Origin: Sphagnum magellanicum
Taxonomy: Eukaryota > Streptophyta > Sphagnopsida > Sphagnales > Sphagnaceae
Length of the DNA stretch: 64,000 nucleotides
Assembly (NCBI GenBank): GCA_021904315.1
Contig: CM038913.1
Location: 5,765,958 to 5,829,957, forward strand
Direction: 5' to 3'
Below the pieces are notes generated by a model. That model worked only from the letters and a program-made list of their open reading frames with translations. It searched no databases and was not told the origin of the DNA. Below, one piece after another: positions 12,451 through 25,400 of this stretch. Within the stretch, counting starts at the first letter, position 1. Every line of letters starts with the position of its first letter. The position numbers and the translations under genes were made by a program.

Positions 12451-14876
12451 CTCCAAACAGCTGGTTTTGGGACAATGGGCACTTTAGGATGTTAGTGTGA
12501 CCTCAAATAGATTTGGAGCACTTGAGATTCTGAATTCGTTGTTGTGTAAATAGACCTAAAATCTGAGTGTCAGATGTCCTACTAGCTGAAGAACAATTAT
12601 GGATCCTTGAACCCAAAATCCACCCAACATTGTATCAAGTGTGGAATATTCATGACATGCAACTGTCATGTGAACGCTGAGCAAAGTGAACAAAGCCAGC
12701 CCATGTGTGGAAGGAGCAATTCAAATCTTTGTTACCTAAAAGGATTTAAGCTGGCCATGTTCAAAGACATGTTGTTGTATTTGGCTTCTAAATGTACTAT
12801 ATACACTTTCTTGAAGACAACAGTTTGAGATATTATGGACTAAATATTTGGTGACGGGGTGTCATTGGTGTCATCCACATCCTGAGGTCAATCTACTTGA
12901 TTGATATTTTGGAGCTGAGTCTGTTTTATTTCAGGTTTCCCAAATCAACTGTAGGTTTGTCTGTTTCTTCAAAATTGGAGATGATTGTTTCTTGGAACAC
13001 ACAAAGGTTTAGAATATTATGATCTTCTGGTTTTGTAAGTTTGTCATCTCTGTGCACAGGATGTTGATAGATTGATTTGAGTCATTGAAATTCTAAACAA
13101 GATTAGGTGTCTGTTTCAGTGTAGCTTCAACCCCTATTGACAAGCTGATGGTTCTTATGTCAGGTCTTCTAACTGGTGTGAGAGTCTGGTTTGCAAACAT
13201 GTGAAATTATAGTCAGGGAACCAAATTTCCTAATGGATGTAGACAGATCATTGTCATCTCTTGAAGGGAGTCAGGGGTCACGTTCAGAGAGTTTTGAAAT
13301 GCATGAAATTGAAATTCTGATGTGAGACGGGTTTTGGGTCAGGAAGTGAGCAGGGAATTCAAGTGGTGAACTACAAGCAATTTCATTGGTGTATGATTGG
13401 TATTGCAATTACAAATCCTCATAAGGTAGAACGATTTATCAGTGCTTCTTGCCAGCTGCCCTCCTTGCAGGGACCCTCTTTCCCCTTTACTACATTTGAT
13501 TTGTTCATTGTAGGTGGTCTAGGCCATTGAGATGGAGGTCAAGTATTTGAATCATGAGAGAGTTTCTGTTTCCTTCTAAATTTTCCACTGTCAGTGTTGT
13601 AACACTGGAAAAAAACTAGTAAGCAAAGACAAGGGATAGCATTTTGACTAGTAGATGAGACTCAGAGAATCTTCACACTGAGAATAATTGGAGCTCTTAA
13701 CATGTGCCAATATGGTTAGGATTTGATTATAAGCTATATTTGGATTGGGTATCTGGAAACAATAATTGAGAGTTGAACCTGAGCTGGTGTTCTGGCATAG
13801 AAGCATATAAAGGAGGTTGTGTTTCATCTAGCAACAGGTTGGTCAGGCAGACCAACTTAGGCTGAAATGAAACAATTTGCTACAAAAGATGTCTTGAAAC
13901 TTTGTTTTCATCAATTTGTAAAACATCTGCAAGGGCTGCCTAGGACAGCCTTTCGAATAGTCCTCTCATGGTGGATTCTGGGCATTCTCAGCTGCATCAA
14001 GGCTCTTCCCATCACCTACTATGTAGATTCTCCAACAAATATCAAACAAATGTCTGGCATCTCTGGAAGTCTGACATAGATCTCCCTTACAGATGCAAAG
14101 AAATACAACATTAATTGTTCAATAGTGATCATCCAACAAAAATCAAGCCCAACTCCCAAACTATCTTAATCTTCCCATCACCCAAATGATCAGATATGAA
14201 ACCTCTTTCTATTCTTCTTGTTTCTGTCTCACCCAAAGGTCATGAAGTTTCAATATTGGACATCCATCCCCAAAAACAAGATTTTGGATTTCAATTATGT
14301 GTGTGTGTAGGTTTCAAATCTCACCCAACATTTCTGCATAAGGAAAACCAAGAATGTCAACAGTAGGCTTCTGAGCATAATATTGTATAGCCCCAAAGTT
14401 GGGGGATTCTCAAAATCATGTGCAACTACAGGATCTTGAAGATACAAGCAAGGCCAAGTTGTTTGTGTCCTGCATTCTTCATTTGAATGGATGAGGCATT
14501 AGAGTTTTATATACATGGGAAGCGAATGATGCATTCAATCATGCACACTGATGTCTCTTGGCTCAATAAAAACATGACCAAAGTGTGACTTGTCATGACT
14601 AATGGTGCAAATAAGAGTTACGAAGAGCATTGAAAAGGTTTTGTTAAGGTAGCTTCAGTGACGGTCAAGGTAGAACATAGCTTCTAAATGGAGCAAGCTT
14701 CAGAAGAAGACTAGGTGTGGGATCCAGAGTCACGAGGAGATGGTGAAGATGATCCTTCTTCCATCACTCTCGAGGAGAAGATGGAAGTATAAGGTTTTAA
14801 TAAGGTTTGATGCAATGTTTTACTTCAATTTAAGTTTAGAGAATTCGGAGGTTGAAAGGAGGTGTCGGAGAAAGTG
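12451..14876. other. No recognised gene
   Basis: Mixed composition with short frames. The longest plus-strand frame (13867-14079, 70 codons) was examined and is not recognised. No repeats of note were seen. Confidence 0.4.
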
Positions 14877-16450
14877 TCAATGGATGGGAGAACTGTGGCT
14901 GAGAAGCAGCCTGCTAAAGGTTCGGGGGTCCGGTGGTGGCGGTATTGGTAGAAGTAGCACTGCAGCTACTCCTCCACAGAATGCAGCTCCAGCTCCAAAC
15001 AAGAACGCAGGCATGTTGTCGCCTCCGAAGACCTCATCCAAGGGTCCGGCTCCCAGGGAAACAATGAGTTGCGGGAGAGAAATAGACAAATTCAACGCCC
15101 CCATGGACACACCTTGGCCACCTCCAACTTCTTCTGTGAAAGTTACACGCATAGAGAATGACACAGAGAACGTCACCGCGAGAGAAACTCCCAGGAGTGA
15201 TAACACCACCAGCGCCACGAATGTTACCAAAGGCTCTGGGCCTTCATCTTCGGCCGTCGTTGTTGCGGTTCGCTTTGCTATTGCTGTTATTAGCGTCGTG
15301 GCTGCGTAGCACACTACCATAACCATGTTGCCAAATTCTTAGACGTACTTAGACCCAAGCTTTCCGCAAAGGTAATCTATGCAGAGCGAAAAGAGGTCGA
15401 GCACGATGGAATGGAGCACAAGCCCCAGGGACCCCATGTGCACTTCGTCGAAGTATCGTTTGGTGAGATCCAAAAACGTCGGCCTGCCCATGTAGACTTT
15501 TCGCCCCATCCAGTCCATGCCAAAGAAAAGGATAGGGAAGGTAGCCAGCCATGTGAGCGTCGTAATAAGGAGAATACACCACATAGGCCGAGGAAGATCC
15601 CGCAGCGCCTTCAGGAGCTCCAAAAACATCGTTTCCGACTCCAGCTCAACCAGTTCTTCTTCCTCGTCTGGATTCTGCACCGCACCAGATACCGTAGGTG
15701 CGTTCTGGGTGGCTCCAGGGTGTGCAGAAGAACACTAGTGATCTGCGATCAATGGCGCAAAATGCCATATCTTTTCTGCTGCCGTGTCTCGGTAGACGAA
15801 CGTGAGGAATCTCAGAAGCCGCAGTGACGCTCAAGAATGTGGTGAAGGCAAGGACGACGATGGCGAGAAAATAGGCGAACTTAAGATTGGCACGTGTGAC
15901 GTGGCAAGCAGTGGTGAGAGTGAAGGGAAAAAATCTTCCACCAGTTGGCATATGCACCAGTCGCGCATCCTAGAATATTGCCAAGCCCCATGAACAAGGA
16001 GTAGAAAGAGTTGGCTCTTCACGTCCTCTTCTGGTCCTTCCTAGTGAAATCAACGAGCAGAGCTCGACAAGGACTTTGCAGACCGTTATTCGCAACGTCA
16101 AAAATCCAAAATCCAAGAGCAAAAATCACAATAGCACGAAGACGGGCAACGAGTGAATCCCTCAGAAGAAATCCCAAGTCAACGGAGAAACTAATGGTAA
16201 GAGTTGCCACAACTGCAAAAATGGCAGCCACGACAATGAAAAAGGGTCTCCTCCCATACTTACTCGTACAACCGTCGCTATGATGCCCGATGATCGGCTG
16301 CAAGAACATATCGGTCATAGGTCCGCACAGAAGTACGAGACCTACCTATGCATCCGACATGCCTAGCTCTTGGTCGTAAGGTGTCAGCAACGATACCTGT
16401 AATGCACTCCCGAATTGCACCCGGACTTCAACGCTAGCTACACGCACCAG
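14877..16450 (-). pseudogene. Intronless broken SUT/SUC sucrose transporter
   Basis: The minus strand gives nearly the whole of a plant sucrose/H+ symporter (GPH/MFS family, 12 membrane helices, normally about 500-600 residues). Order: VQFGSALQVSLLTPYDQELG; TDMFLQPIIGHHSDG; the loop SKYGRRPFFIVVAAIFA; GFWIFDVANNGLQSPCRALL followed by VDFTRKDQKRT; LVHGAWQYSRM in a shifted frame; LKFAYFLAIVVLAFTTFLSV; the cytoplasmic loop and MWCILLITTLTWLATFPILF followed by FGMDWMG; and the last helices, with NLSISLPQLIVSLGAGPLDE, ending at 14877-14879. Disabling changes are a TAG at 16346-16348, frameshifts near 16020 and near 15680-15780, and a TAA at 15339-15341. The hydrophilic N-terminus is missing and runs into simple repeat. 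No intron interrupts about 1.57 kb although plant SUT genes usually have several, which fits a retrocopy. No poly(A) tract or target duplication was seen. Confidence 0.9.
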
Positions 16451-17480
16451 CGCACTGATGGGCACTCTATTCTTTCCCTTGTTGTTACTCTTCTTCCACC
16501 ACCCCTCCTCCTCCTTCTCCCCCATTGCTCAAATTCCACCACAACAACCCTTTCGACAAACACCACCACAACTTCTTCTTCCACCAACAATACAACAACA
16601 AATGTTCTTCTTTTTTCTTCCAGAAACACAACAATAAGATTTTCTTCTGCCACCAACACCATCACAACAGCAATCACTTCTTATTCTTCTTCCACTTAAC
16701 ACCACCATAACAACAACTTCTTTTCTTTTTCAGCACACACCATCACGAAAACAATGACTTCTTATTCTCCTTCCACTAAACACCATGCACAACAACTTCA
16801 TCTATTCTTCTAAAATTCCTTTTCTCCACAATCATCAACATCATTTGAGGGTCATTTCCCATTTCTAGAAAAAGAATTTGTTCATTCAAAACGAGGTGTT
16901 TATTCATAATTAGGTACTTTGAAAAGGGGACTGTATTGAACACTTGAAAAATAAATATTACATGCTCTCTGAAAAGCGTTCAGAAAAATATTTCCTTAGG
17001 TTTTGTGGGGGGGGGGGTGTGGGGGTTTGTTTGTTTGAGGATGGGGGGTGGACCTTGGGTGAACCAGCAGCACCTACACTGGTACCATATCATGGTAAAG
17101 GCCTAAATTCTTCTGGGTTGCTTCTAACCATGGTAAGCATCCCCTCCTAGATAAGCTCAAGGTCTCTAAGTTCAATTTAACATTTCCTGGGTTAATAGTT
17201 AATTACCTAAGGCCACTAAGAGGCCTCACTCAAGAAGGTGAAGGTAACTAGCATTAGGGCTGGTTCACCTGGGCCACCTTGAGAGTTTTTCCTGGGGTTT
17301 TCAGTTTCCCTCACCATTGATTCATATCTCAAGCTTTGCTTTCTAGGTGTGGTTCTTTGAACAAAAACCTGGTTCTAAATCTGCTCTTAGGCTTGAAAAT
17401 CAAATTTGGTTTTGGTTCCAACATTCCATTCTAATTGGGTATCCAGATATTGCAAGTCCACCAAAAAAAATTTGCACCCC
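16451..17480. repeat. CAA/CAC/TTC-rich simple sequence and homopolymers
   Basis: From about 16500 to 16800 the plus strand is an imperfect trinucleotide-type sequence of CAC, CAA and TTC units. It creates a Thr/Asn/Ser-rich spurious frame. A run of nine or more G lies near 17010, and an A run followed by a C run near 17463-17490. The rest (about 16850-17460) is unremarkable. Confidence 0.6.
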
Positions 17481-18999
17481 CCCCCCCCAATAGTGAGGGG
17501 ATTTCTCGCCCATTTTCTACACAAAAAATGATTAAATTAGCCACATCTACACTTGGGCACTTCCTACATCGTCACTTACAACAGCCTTTCTGTGAAAATT
17601 TGAAATGTTAAATTAATACTAGGTTTGGCAGAATTAATTTGGATGGATGTGTTTTTCCAGTGGAACTTGACTAAATTTGCAATTTGAAAAAGTGATTCGC
17701 CAATTTTCTGACCTCGCCAAATTGAGAGAAATCAACATCTCACAAAGAAAAAAGGACAACCAATTCAGGGCTATATCCTTATAAAGATTATTTTATTTCA
17801 AAAAAATCAGGTATTTGTTTGTCATTTATGAAGTGAATTCTATAAACATTCATCAAGAAAAATTACATCACACAATATTATCATAATTATTGAAATAAAA
17901 AATGAATTAGAGAATGTAATTTTCTTTTTCATTTGTTAACCAATTTGTATATTTATTAATTCAACAATTGTAATGATATTTATCAAAAAACAAGAATACC
18001 CTAGTACCTTGGCCATTTCAACACATGTCTGTTGAGTAATTCATTAAGTTTGAAATATTCATTTCCAAAAAATAAAAAATCTTGAAGGTTCAAATCTTCC
18101 TTCACAAAATTTCATCCTTTGAAGAAACCATTTTTTGAAAATTCCAACAGTTCTACAAATACGAGAATTAGTGTTGAACTGGCCAAGATCCTACAACGTG
18201 TATCAACATTCATCCCATTTATGGCTAGATGCAAACTACTACCTTTTGAAATTCCAACAGAAAGAGGATAGCCAGAAAATATAAAACATGCATAAAACAA
18301 CAAACCCACGGGTTTTTTCAGTTTTGTGTGAATCAATGTAAAAAAACACTCGGTTTTGTTGTCTTTTGGCACATTATTGTGTTGAATCATTAGTTAATCT
18401 GAACGAATAAGGTTCAGCACGTCCAATGTGCCTAAAGATTGTTCTTGTCCCTTCACAAAAAAGTTTCTTAGGGAGACAAAATTATTATAATTCAATTTTG
18501 GCACCTCAAAAAAAAATAGTTTAATTTATGCCAAACTTGCTATTTTGCGAGGGTGCTGAAAATTTAACAAAACTTCCCAGTTTAAAAATATAAGAAATAA
18601 TAAATAGAGAACCACATTCTCCTAAAATTTTCACAAAAAAATCAAACAAAAAATTTAGTTAAGTAATTAACAACAAAACATTATTACATTGAATTTTGAA
18701 AAAGATAAAACATCACAATTGTTTGACTTCTTTGGGTTGATATATGACTTACTATTTTCAATCTCAAACCAATTTATTGTCATGATATCCCCTTTTATGT
18801 CAATTACTTCTAAGGGTGGGGCCACACTTCGAGGTAGTCATTTTTTTCATTTTTCAATTTTGTTAGGTTTTTTTATTGTTTATAAAAAAAATTAATGTTT
18901 GTAATTTTATTTTATTCTTTACATATCACCTAGACACTGTGGGTGTAGTTTTTTTTTTTAAAATGCGAACAATCCATTAAATGTGAACTATTTAATTAT
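17481..18999. other. AT-rich non-coding sequence
   Basis: Very AT-rich with many A and T runs. Frames are short and contain no recognisable protein text. Confidence 0.5.
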
Positions 19000-19570
19000 T
19001 TGGGTGGAAGGTATGGGAAGATTTTTGTTTTATTTTTTGTTTTGAGGGAAAGTGGGGGAACAAAAGGGGGGAATGTGTTAAAAAAATGTGCACTGTCCAA
19101 CTATTTGTGTGGTGGAGGAGGGAAGGGGGGTGCGAGTTTTATTTTTTCATTTTTTGTTATTTTTACTACTTGTAAGTTTCTTTTTATTTTTGTTTATTTT
19201 TGAAAAGGGAAAGGGGCATGGTTTTTTTTTCACTTTTTGTTGCTCATTTTTATTTTTAAAAGGTGAAGGGGTTGTGGTTTTTATTTTTTCACTTTTTGGT
19301 ATTTAAAAAATTATTTGTAAATTTATTTTTATTTTTATTTGTTCTTGAAGAGAGAAAGGGGACATGGGTTTTTTTAGCATTTTTTACTATTTGTTTGTAT
19401 TCTTGAAGTTCAGGGAAAGGGACATGGGTTTTGTTTCTTCACTTTTTGTTATTTTTCGTATTTTTTATAAATTTTTTGTTACCATTTTTTACTCTTTGGG
19501 GGGGGGGGGGGGGGGAAAGGGGCATGGGTTTATTTTTCATTTTTTGTTGCTTTTTATATTTTTATATTTT
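19000..19570. repeat. Strand-biased T/G tandem repeat
   Basis: At least six imperfect units of about 60-110 bases follow each other. Each is built around a core like AAAGGGGCATGGGTTT, then a T-rich stretch with CATTTTTTGTT, then TTTTTATTTTT. Cores begin near 19015, 19100, 19205, 19262, 19350, 19420 and 19515. The last contains a G run of about 17 (near 19499-19515). The plus strand is almost free of C. Frames through it give only low-complexity aromatic/Gly peptides. Confidence 0.7.
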
Positions 19571-22400
19571 TAAATATATTTGTATTATTATTTTACTATT
19601 TGTAATTTTATTTTATTTTCTACATATGTATACATGAACCAGAACAATCACACCATTTTTGACAATCCTTATTTCATTATTTAATTTGATTATTTTGATT
19701 TTCATATTTGCATTGGATTTTGTAATGCACTAAATAACAATACAATGTAAAGACAATATAATTATTTCAAAATGAATTTCAAATTTCCAAAAATAATGTT
19801 TTGAAAATTGGATCCAACTTTGGTTACAAATTGAATATAATCATCTAAAGAACATCCATTTTTAAATTTTTAAATTTTTTTCATCACTTAAATCTAATTC
19901 TATAATGTGTCAATTGATCATTCAATCAATTAATACTTTTTATCTCATAATAACATTTGATTTACTAACAATTTTATCCCAAACGTAAAAACATAACATT
20001 GATTTAAAATATTTATTTCCAAAATCCCAATATAATGTATTTAATTAAAATAATGCAAATACATAGTTTCATTTCACATGTGAAGTACAAAGTTTAATTT
20101 GATTATAGAATTTCATAGGTTTTTTAATTCATAGTTACATTTAATTAAAAAGCTGGAGAATTGTTTACATCATGCCTCATAAGCCTTCATAGAAGTAGCA
20201 TGCTTTAGTCACAATAGTCATACATGGTGATATGTTACCATTCCTAAATTCCCATGATCCCCACGAGTCTTGTGCACTACAATCTCCATGTGAGTCTCAC
20301 TCAGACAGTGCTTGTGTTTGTAGCAATGTTTGGTTTGACTAAAACAAAAATTGTTGTTTTCAATTTGGAAATCAAAGCAAGCAAAATGATTAGAGCAAAA
20401 ATGATCAAAAGCAAAATAAAATGAGAACTCACCTCGAGCACAAGCCACGCACTCCAACAAAAGCTCAGATAGTCCAAGAACTTACTTCAAGTAGCCTGTG
20501 ACATTCACTGGCACCAACAGCTTCCCGGGAGGAAAACAAAACTGCACAGAAATCATCACTAGCAAGCACAATGCACAAAACACAATGCTCCTTAACTCAA
20601 GCACCCCATGGCACCACACTCCTTCACTCAACATCCAACACAAAAGAACACACACTCACACAAAAACACAAACTAAGCACAATGAACCCACAAAGGAAAC
20701 TAGCAAACCTCCTTCTCTCACCTGACTATGATGCAAATATAACCCAAACCCCATTACTGTAGATGATGCTGTTTAAGGTAGCACCCAACATCAATGTTGG
20801 ATGCAATAGTCCATCCCCTGCCCCCCTGCCCCCCTGCCCCCCACTCCCCCGCGGGGTGGGCAGAGCCTAATCAATAAACATCACTAGTTCATGTTCAACA
20901 CTCACATGGAAAGACATTACTGTCTGTCCAAGGATATGGACTATATGGTGGCAACAACAGATCCATCAGTGACTATTTAGGCTTCATCTCATCAGGCCCA
21001 GCAGCAACTCATTCCTGTCTCTCATTCTCTCATTTGCCATGATGCTCGTTTCATGCACATTAGCTCCAGAATTCCACGTCTTCTATGCTGGCAGGTTTTC
21101 ATTCTAGAGCTTCCATCAGCCAAAATATGGCATCTGAAGTTTTGTCCAACACATTGGAAAAAAGATCCATGGCTGTCACTGAAGCTAGAGAATATTTACC
21201 CATATGAGACTATAGACTGTCTCCATAATGAGGATGAGGATGAAGACAAAGATGCCATTATTGACAAATTGAGTCAACACAAAAGAAAGGTCATTGCTAA
21301 GACAGCAACCACTGGGAGTTGCCTCAGTGCCTACCTGCTAAAAGGTGCATGGCAATATGTTCAAGCAGATACACATCACAGAGCTATACCCAATCAAAGA
21401 CTCTGCAAACACCGCAGCCAATTGAAAAAGCAGAATTGGAAGCCTCTCCCACCATTGTCCAAAAGTGGATCCATGAACCTTCAGCAATGACAGGCTGAGA
21501 GATCTCACCGTTGGGTTCAGAAGTTGTTGTCCAAAAGCAAATGGATCTGCAGAGAACATCAAACAGTACCAAACTGGATTGAACAATGCCATAATATCTC
21601 ACTTCTATCCATTCTATGTCAAAAGTAGAAGTGGCTTTACTGTCTGAAATAGAGTTCAGTGATATTGCTGCCCAAATATTCCTGTGGAATCTTTGAAAGA
21701 AACTCATAAGCCCAACCCACTCCCCTTCTAATACCAAGAGTGATCACATCCTATCAACTTTCTAACTGTTGCCCAAATTTTGATCTGGCAACTTGAGAAT
21801 ACCAAAATTCTCAAAATGTTTGCTGATTGGTGACCTAGTAAAATGAGCTTTCAAATCCTCATGGTCAACTGAAAGGTTTACACAGATGCACTTCAGTTGT
21901 ATGCTCACTTGATTCTGTTAAGAGAGGGACAGAACTTGACTTCAAAACATATATACTTTGTAAAAAGTTGAATCTCCTCAAGCACATCAACATTGATCCA
22001 GCCATCATTTGAGGAGAGACCCCTTCCTTTGTACGGATGGTTGTCCAATACATTTAACTCAACGTAAGCTATTTTGTGACTGTTTCGAGAGACGGGGAAC
22101 CTAGAATAAACCTAGTTTTTTATTCTGCAGAGTGCAAAGGCTTGAGAATCAAATCTCCTACTGTCGAAAAGATACATTGCCCCTGATCATTCTCATTGCC
22201 TTCACAAAAATTAGACCTAATACACACTGGCCCAATTACTACTGCACAGTTTGTCGTTGCCCCCAACTTGACTATATGCTGCCAATTGGAAGCAAAAGAA
22301 GGGCAAACGCTTTCAGTCCCTTTTCACATGTCAAGCATACAAAAGGGGATGAGCCCAACAAAATGCAATACAAGAAGAAGCGGGTAAATAGGGAGGCCCC
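19571..22400. other. No recognised gene; AT-rich then mixed
   Basis: 19571-20160 is AT-rich. 20818-20850 is a short C-rich array of CCCCCTG units. 20950-22100 has gene-like composition, with one 145-codon plus-strand frame (21053-21490) containing an acidic stretch EDEDEDKD. Its translation is not recognised and has opposing frames of similar length, so it is not called. The stretch from about 22100 to 22400 probably includes the 3' untranslated region of the WDR48 homologue. Confidence 0.4.
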
Positions 22401-25400
22401 TTATCGGTTGGGTACAGTCCGATACTGCAGGCAAAGATCCTCTGGCTTCTTCCAAATATAAGCCCGCACTGTTGCCAGACTCATTTCCAAAGGCAGTACC
22501 TAAAATTTCAACAAAAGAATGCTCAAATGTCAAAGATACATGTGATGCAAAACTCGGAAGAACTCAGTGACAAGATGGCAAAGTGCAAAAACTGACAGAT
22601 CTTTTGAGCAGGTCAACTTGGTGGCAGAGAACAATATTGTTGTAATACCTGATCATTACAGACAATTTCAACCACAGGTTTGACTGGTTGTTGCCAGACT
22701 CTTGAACCTGGCCTAAATGGACCATAACCATTTCCAACAGCTTGTTGGCTGCCCTGTCGCCCTGTTGTGGATGTTGTTTCAGAAACACTGTCCTCCAAGG
22801 GCTTGTCAATCACCAATTTCTCAAGCACATAATTTACCACCTGCATCCAGATGGGCATGGCAAGCACCATTAAGCCTCAAAATACTGGTCAGGTGCCCAT
22901 CTCAAATACATGACGGAAACAATTGATCACTAGGAAGCAAGGAATCTAGAATTCATCAATCTATGGGTACCTCAGACTCTTTCAAGGTTAGAAGGACAAG
23001 CACTTTACTTTGTGCATTCGAAGTATTCGGGGAGCACTTAATTTTCCCTGTGTAAGAATCTGGAGTGATGTCCCTTCACATGGTTGCAAGAAAAAGCTAC
23101 ACCTGTATGCAAGTTATCAGTACACACACCCACACCCAGAAAAAAATGATTTAGAACTACAGCAATGAAGATGTGGATCTCCTTATCCAACTTTGACTAG
23201 GAGAGTCAAATAATTTGAACAGATTGTTCACAGCCCTTGATAGCAGAGATTTAAGTAGTCTCAAACTCAGCAACAAAACTCTGTCTGAAGATGAAGAAAA
23301 GTACTTTGCATTCTCGCGTGGTGGCAGGCGATTGTGCAATACACAGTCCATGACCCACCATGGAAGATCTTTCTCATCCTCACTTCCATCCAATTCTGAT
23401 GCTTTTTTCCGCCATGGGCCTCCCTGCCATAGCAGATATAATAAAACCCACTCAAATACTTATAAGGTCTGCAGCACAGAACTTGTCTAAAACTTTGCCT
23501 GGACTTTAGAAAATTGATGTGTCCTGTGTGCACATACCTGGGAACCCTCTGTGATGATGGAGGGTGGAGAGGAGGTTGAAAACTCAAAAGCAGGTAAGAC
23601 CAAAGGTTGGTGACTGTTAGAATCATCATGAGAGTCATCAGAGGATGGCCGACGATCAGGGTGATGCTCTCCAATCCCAGACTCTGCATCCCCATTGGCA
23701 GCAGTACTGGTGATACTACTCCTCTGTCTTCGTCGTGTCATCCAACTTGCCATGAGACCCCTTAATGTTTCCTGACCAATATTCAACTGCAAGGTCCAAC
23801 CAAGGGACAACAGCATCCCTGAGCAGATCATTACCAACTCCACTGTAACCACAAATATCCCAAGGCTCCACAGAATAAACACATGAGACCTTCCAGGACA
23901 TTTACCTTCAACTCCTCTGATGCGCCAGGCACATGCAAATCAGCTGCATACATCTCTGCAGAAAAACACTGGGGTGTATCCAAATGCACAGATATGCTCC
24001 CCAGCCTTGTATCCATGGTAAACCATGCTGGCACACTTACCTGTTCCCATCATCAACCACTTTGAGAACTGCACATTGCTTGAATGATTGTATCAGTCTC
24101 ACAGACACACCATGACTGCAGAAGGAAATCTGCAATAAGATCTTCATGAATACTACTGACACACCACTAAGAGTCAAAATTGGACAAATCCATCTATATA
24201 CAAGTGCTTAGGGTTTAGGGCTTATTTACAAGTTTGATCAGGAGGATTCCCAAAAACTAAAATCAGCACACACAAGTACCAAGAAGAGTTGACAGAGTGA
24301 TTCTACCATTTCAAACAGCTCCTTCTCCTTGTCTTCAAATGAAACCTGTGGGATCAATATATCAGCCCACAAACAATCTCTCTGCTGGGAAATGTTCATG
24401 CATGAGATAAGTGTTTCAAGATGCAGCAGAAGAGCCATTGATATACACATTGAAAAAATCAATGGAAGTAATGGCATTAAAACTGTACCTTGCCAAAGTC
24501 TGTAATCACAGTCCCTCGTGTGATCTCCCAGAGCTTCACATTGCCTGTGGCATCCTACAGACAAACACCAGCACAATCATTTGGTGTATTTCATCTCCAT
24601 TCTCCTGTGCATAGACAGATACCTTGAAAAAGCCAGCACATCCAGAAGGAGCTGCAGTATCTATTCACCTTAACACATTAGGAATATGCAAGGAGATGCA
24701 TTTGAGAGCAGGAATATTTCGGCACTGCAAATTCTCATCACAAGTATAAATCCTAGGGGTGTTTTTGAAACACGTATGTATTCTATGTTCCTTATTGTAG
24801 GCCTGTGAAAGCAGAAGTTATTTGTTAGCACTCACACAAATGCTCATCAAAGGCCAATCACATATTCTGAGAGTTTCACAGACCTTTGTAAGCACATGTC
24901 GCCGATCATTCAGAATTGAATGACGCACAATACCAGCTGTCCCTGGAATTGTTGAAGTAGGATGAGTGTACAAAGCAACCTTCAAAACACACGCCCCCAA
25001 AACACCCCCATCACAACCAACCAACCAAACCCAGCCAAGGAACAAATTCAGTCTTATTAGAATTTGCTTCTCACCCTGTCTTCAATCAACTCCTTTTGTG
25101 AATGGATTCATGCAAACTTCTAGGACCGACCCAATTGAACAGCATCATGGGCAGCACGTTGGAAATGTTGAGAGGACAATGTGAAGATGAAAATAAAATG
25201 TTGCCAATCCAACAATGATTAGGATTTAGACCATACCCATAGGTGGAAAACATGTGAACAATGCAAACAAATAACTCTCATGAAAATCAAGAATCAAGAA
25301 ATCTCCATGCTCATCATTAGGAAAGCCAGAACAAGGTACAAAACATTTTTTCTTGAAGTCAAAGAAAGAATTCCAGATAAGGCCTGAAGAACTGGGAAGG

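Noticed and set aside
14740-15309. 189-codon plus-strand open frame
   Set aside because: It lies opposite the last helices of the sucrose transporter pseudogene, whose minus-strand reading is clearly homologous. The plus frame is its shadow.
16415-16699. Thr/Asn/Ser-rich plus-strand frame that looks like a mucin-type protein
   Set aside because: Produced by CAC/CAA/TTC simple sequence; no start context or exons, and the opposite strand is equally open.
21053-21490. 145-codon plus-strand frame with an acidic stretch
   Set aside because: Not recognised, with opposing frames of similar length and no splice context. Kept only as a note.
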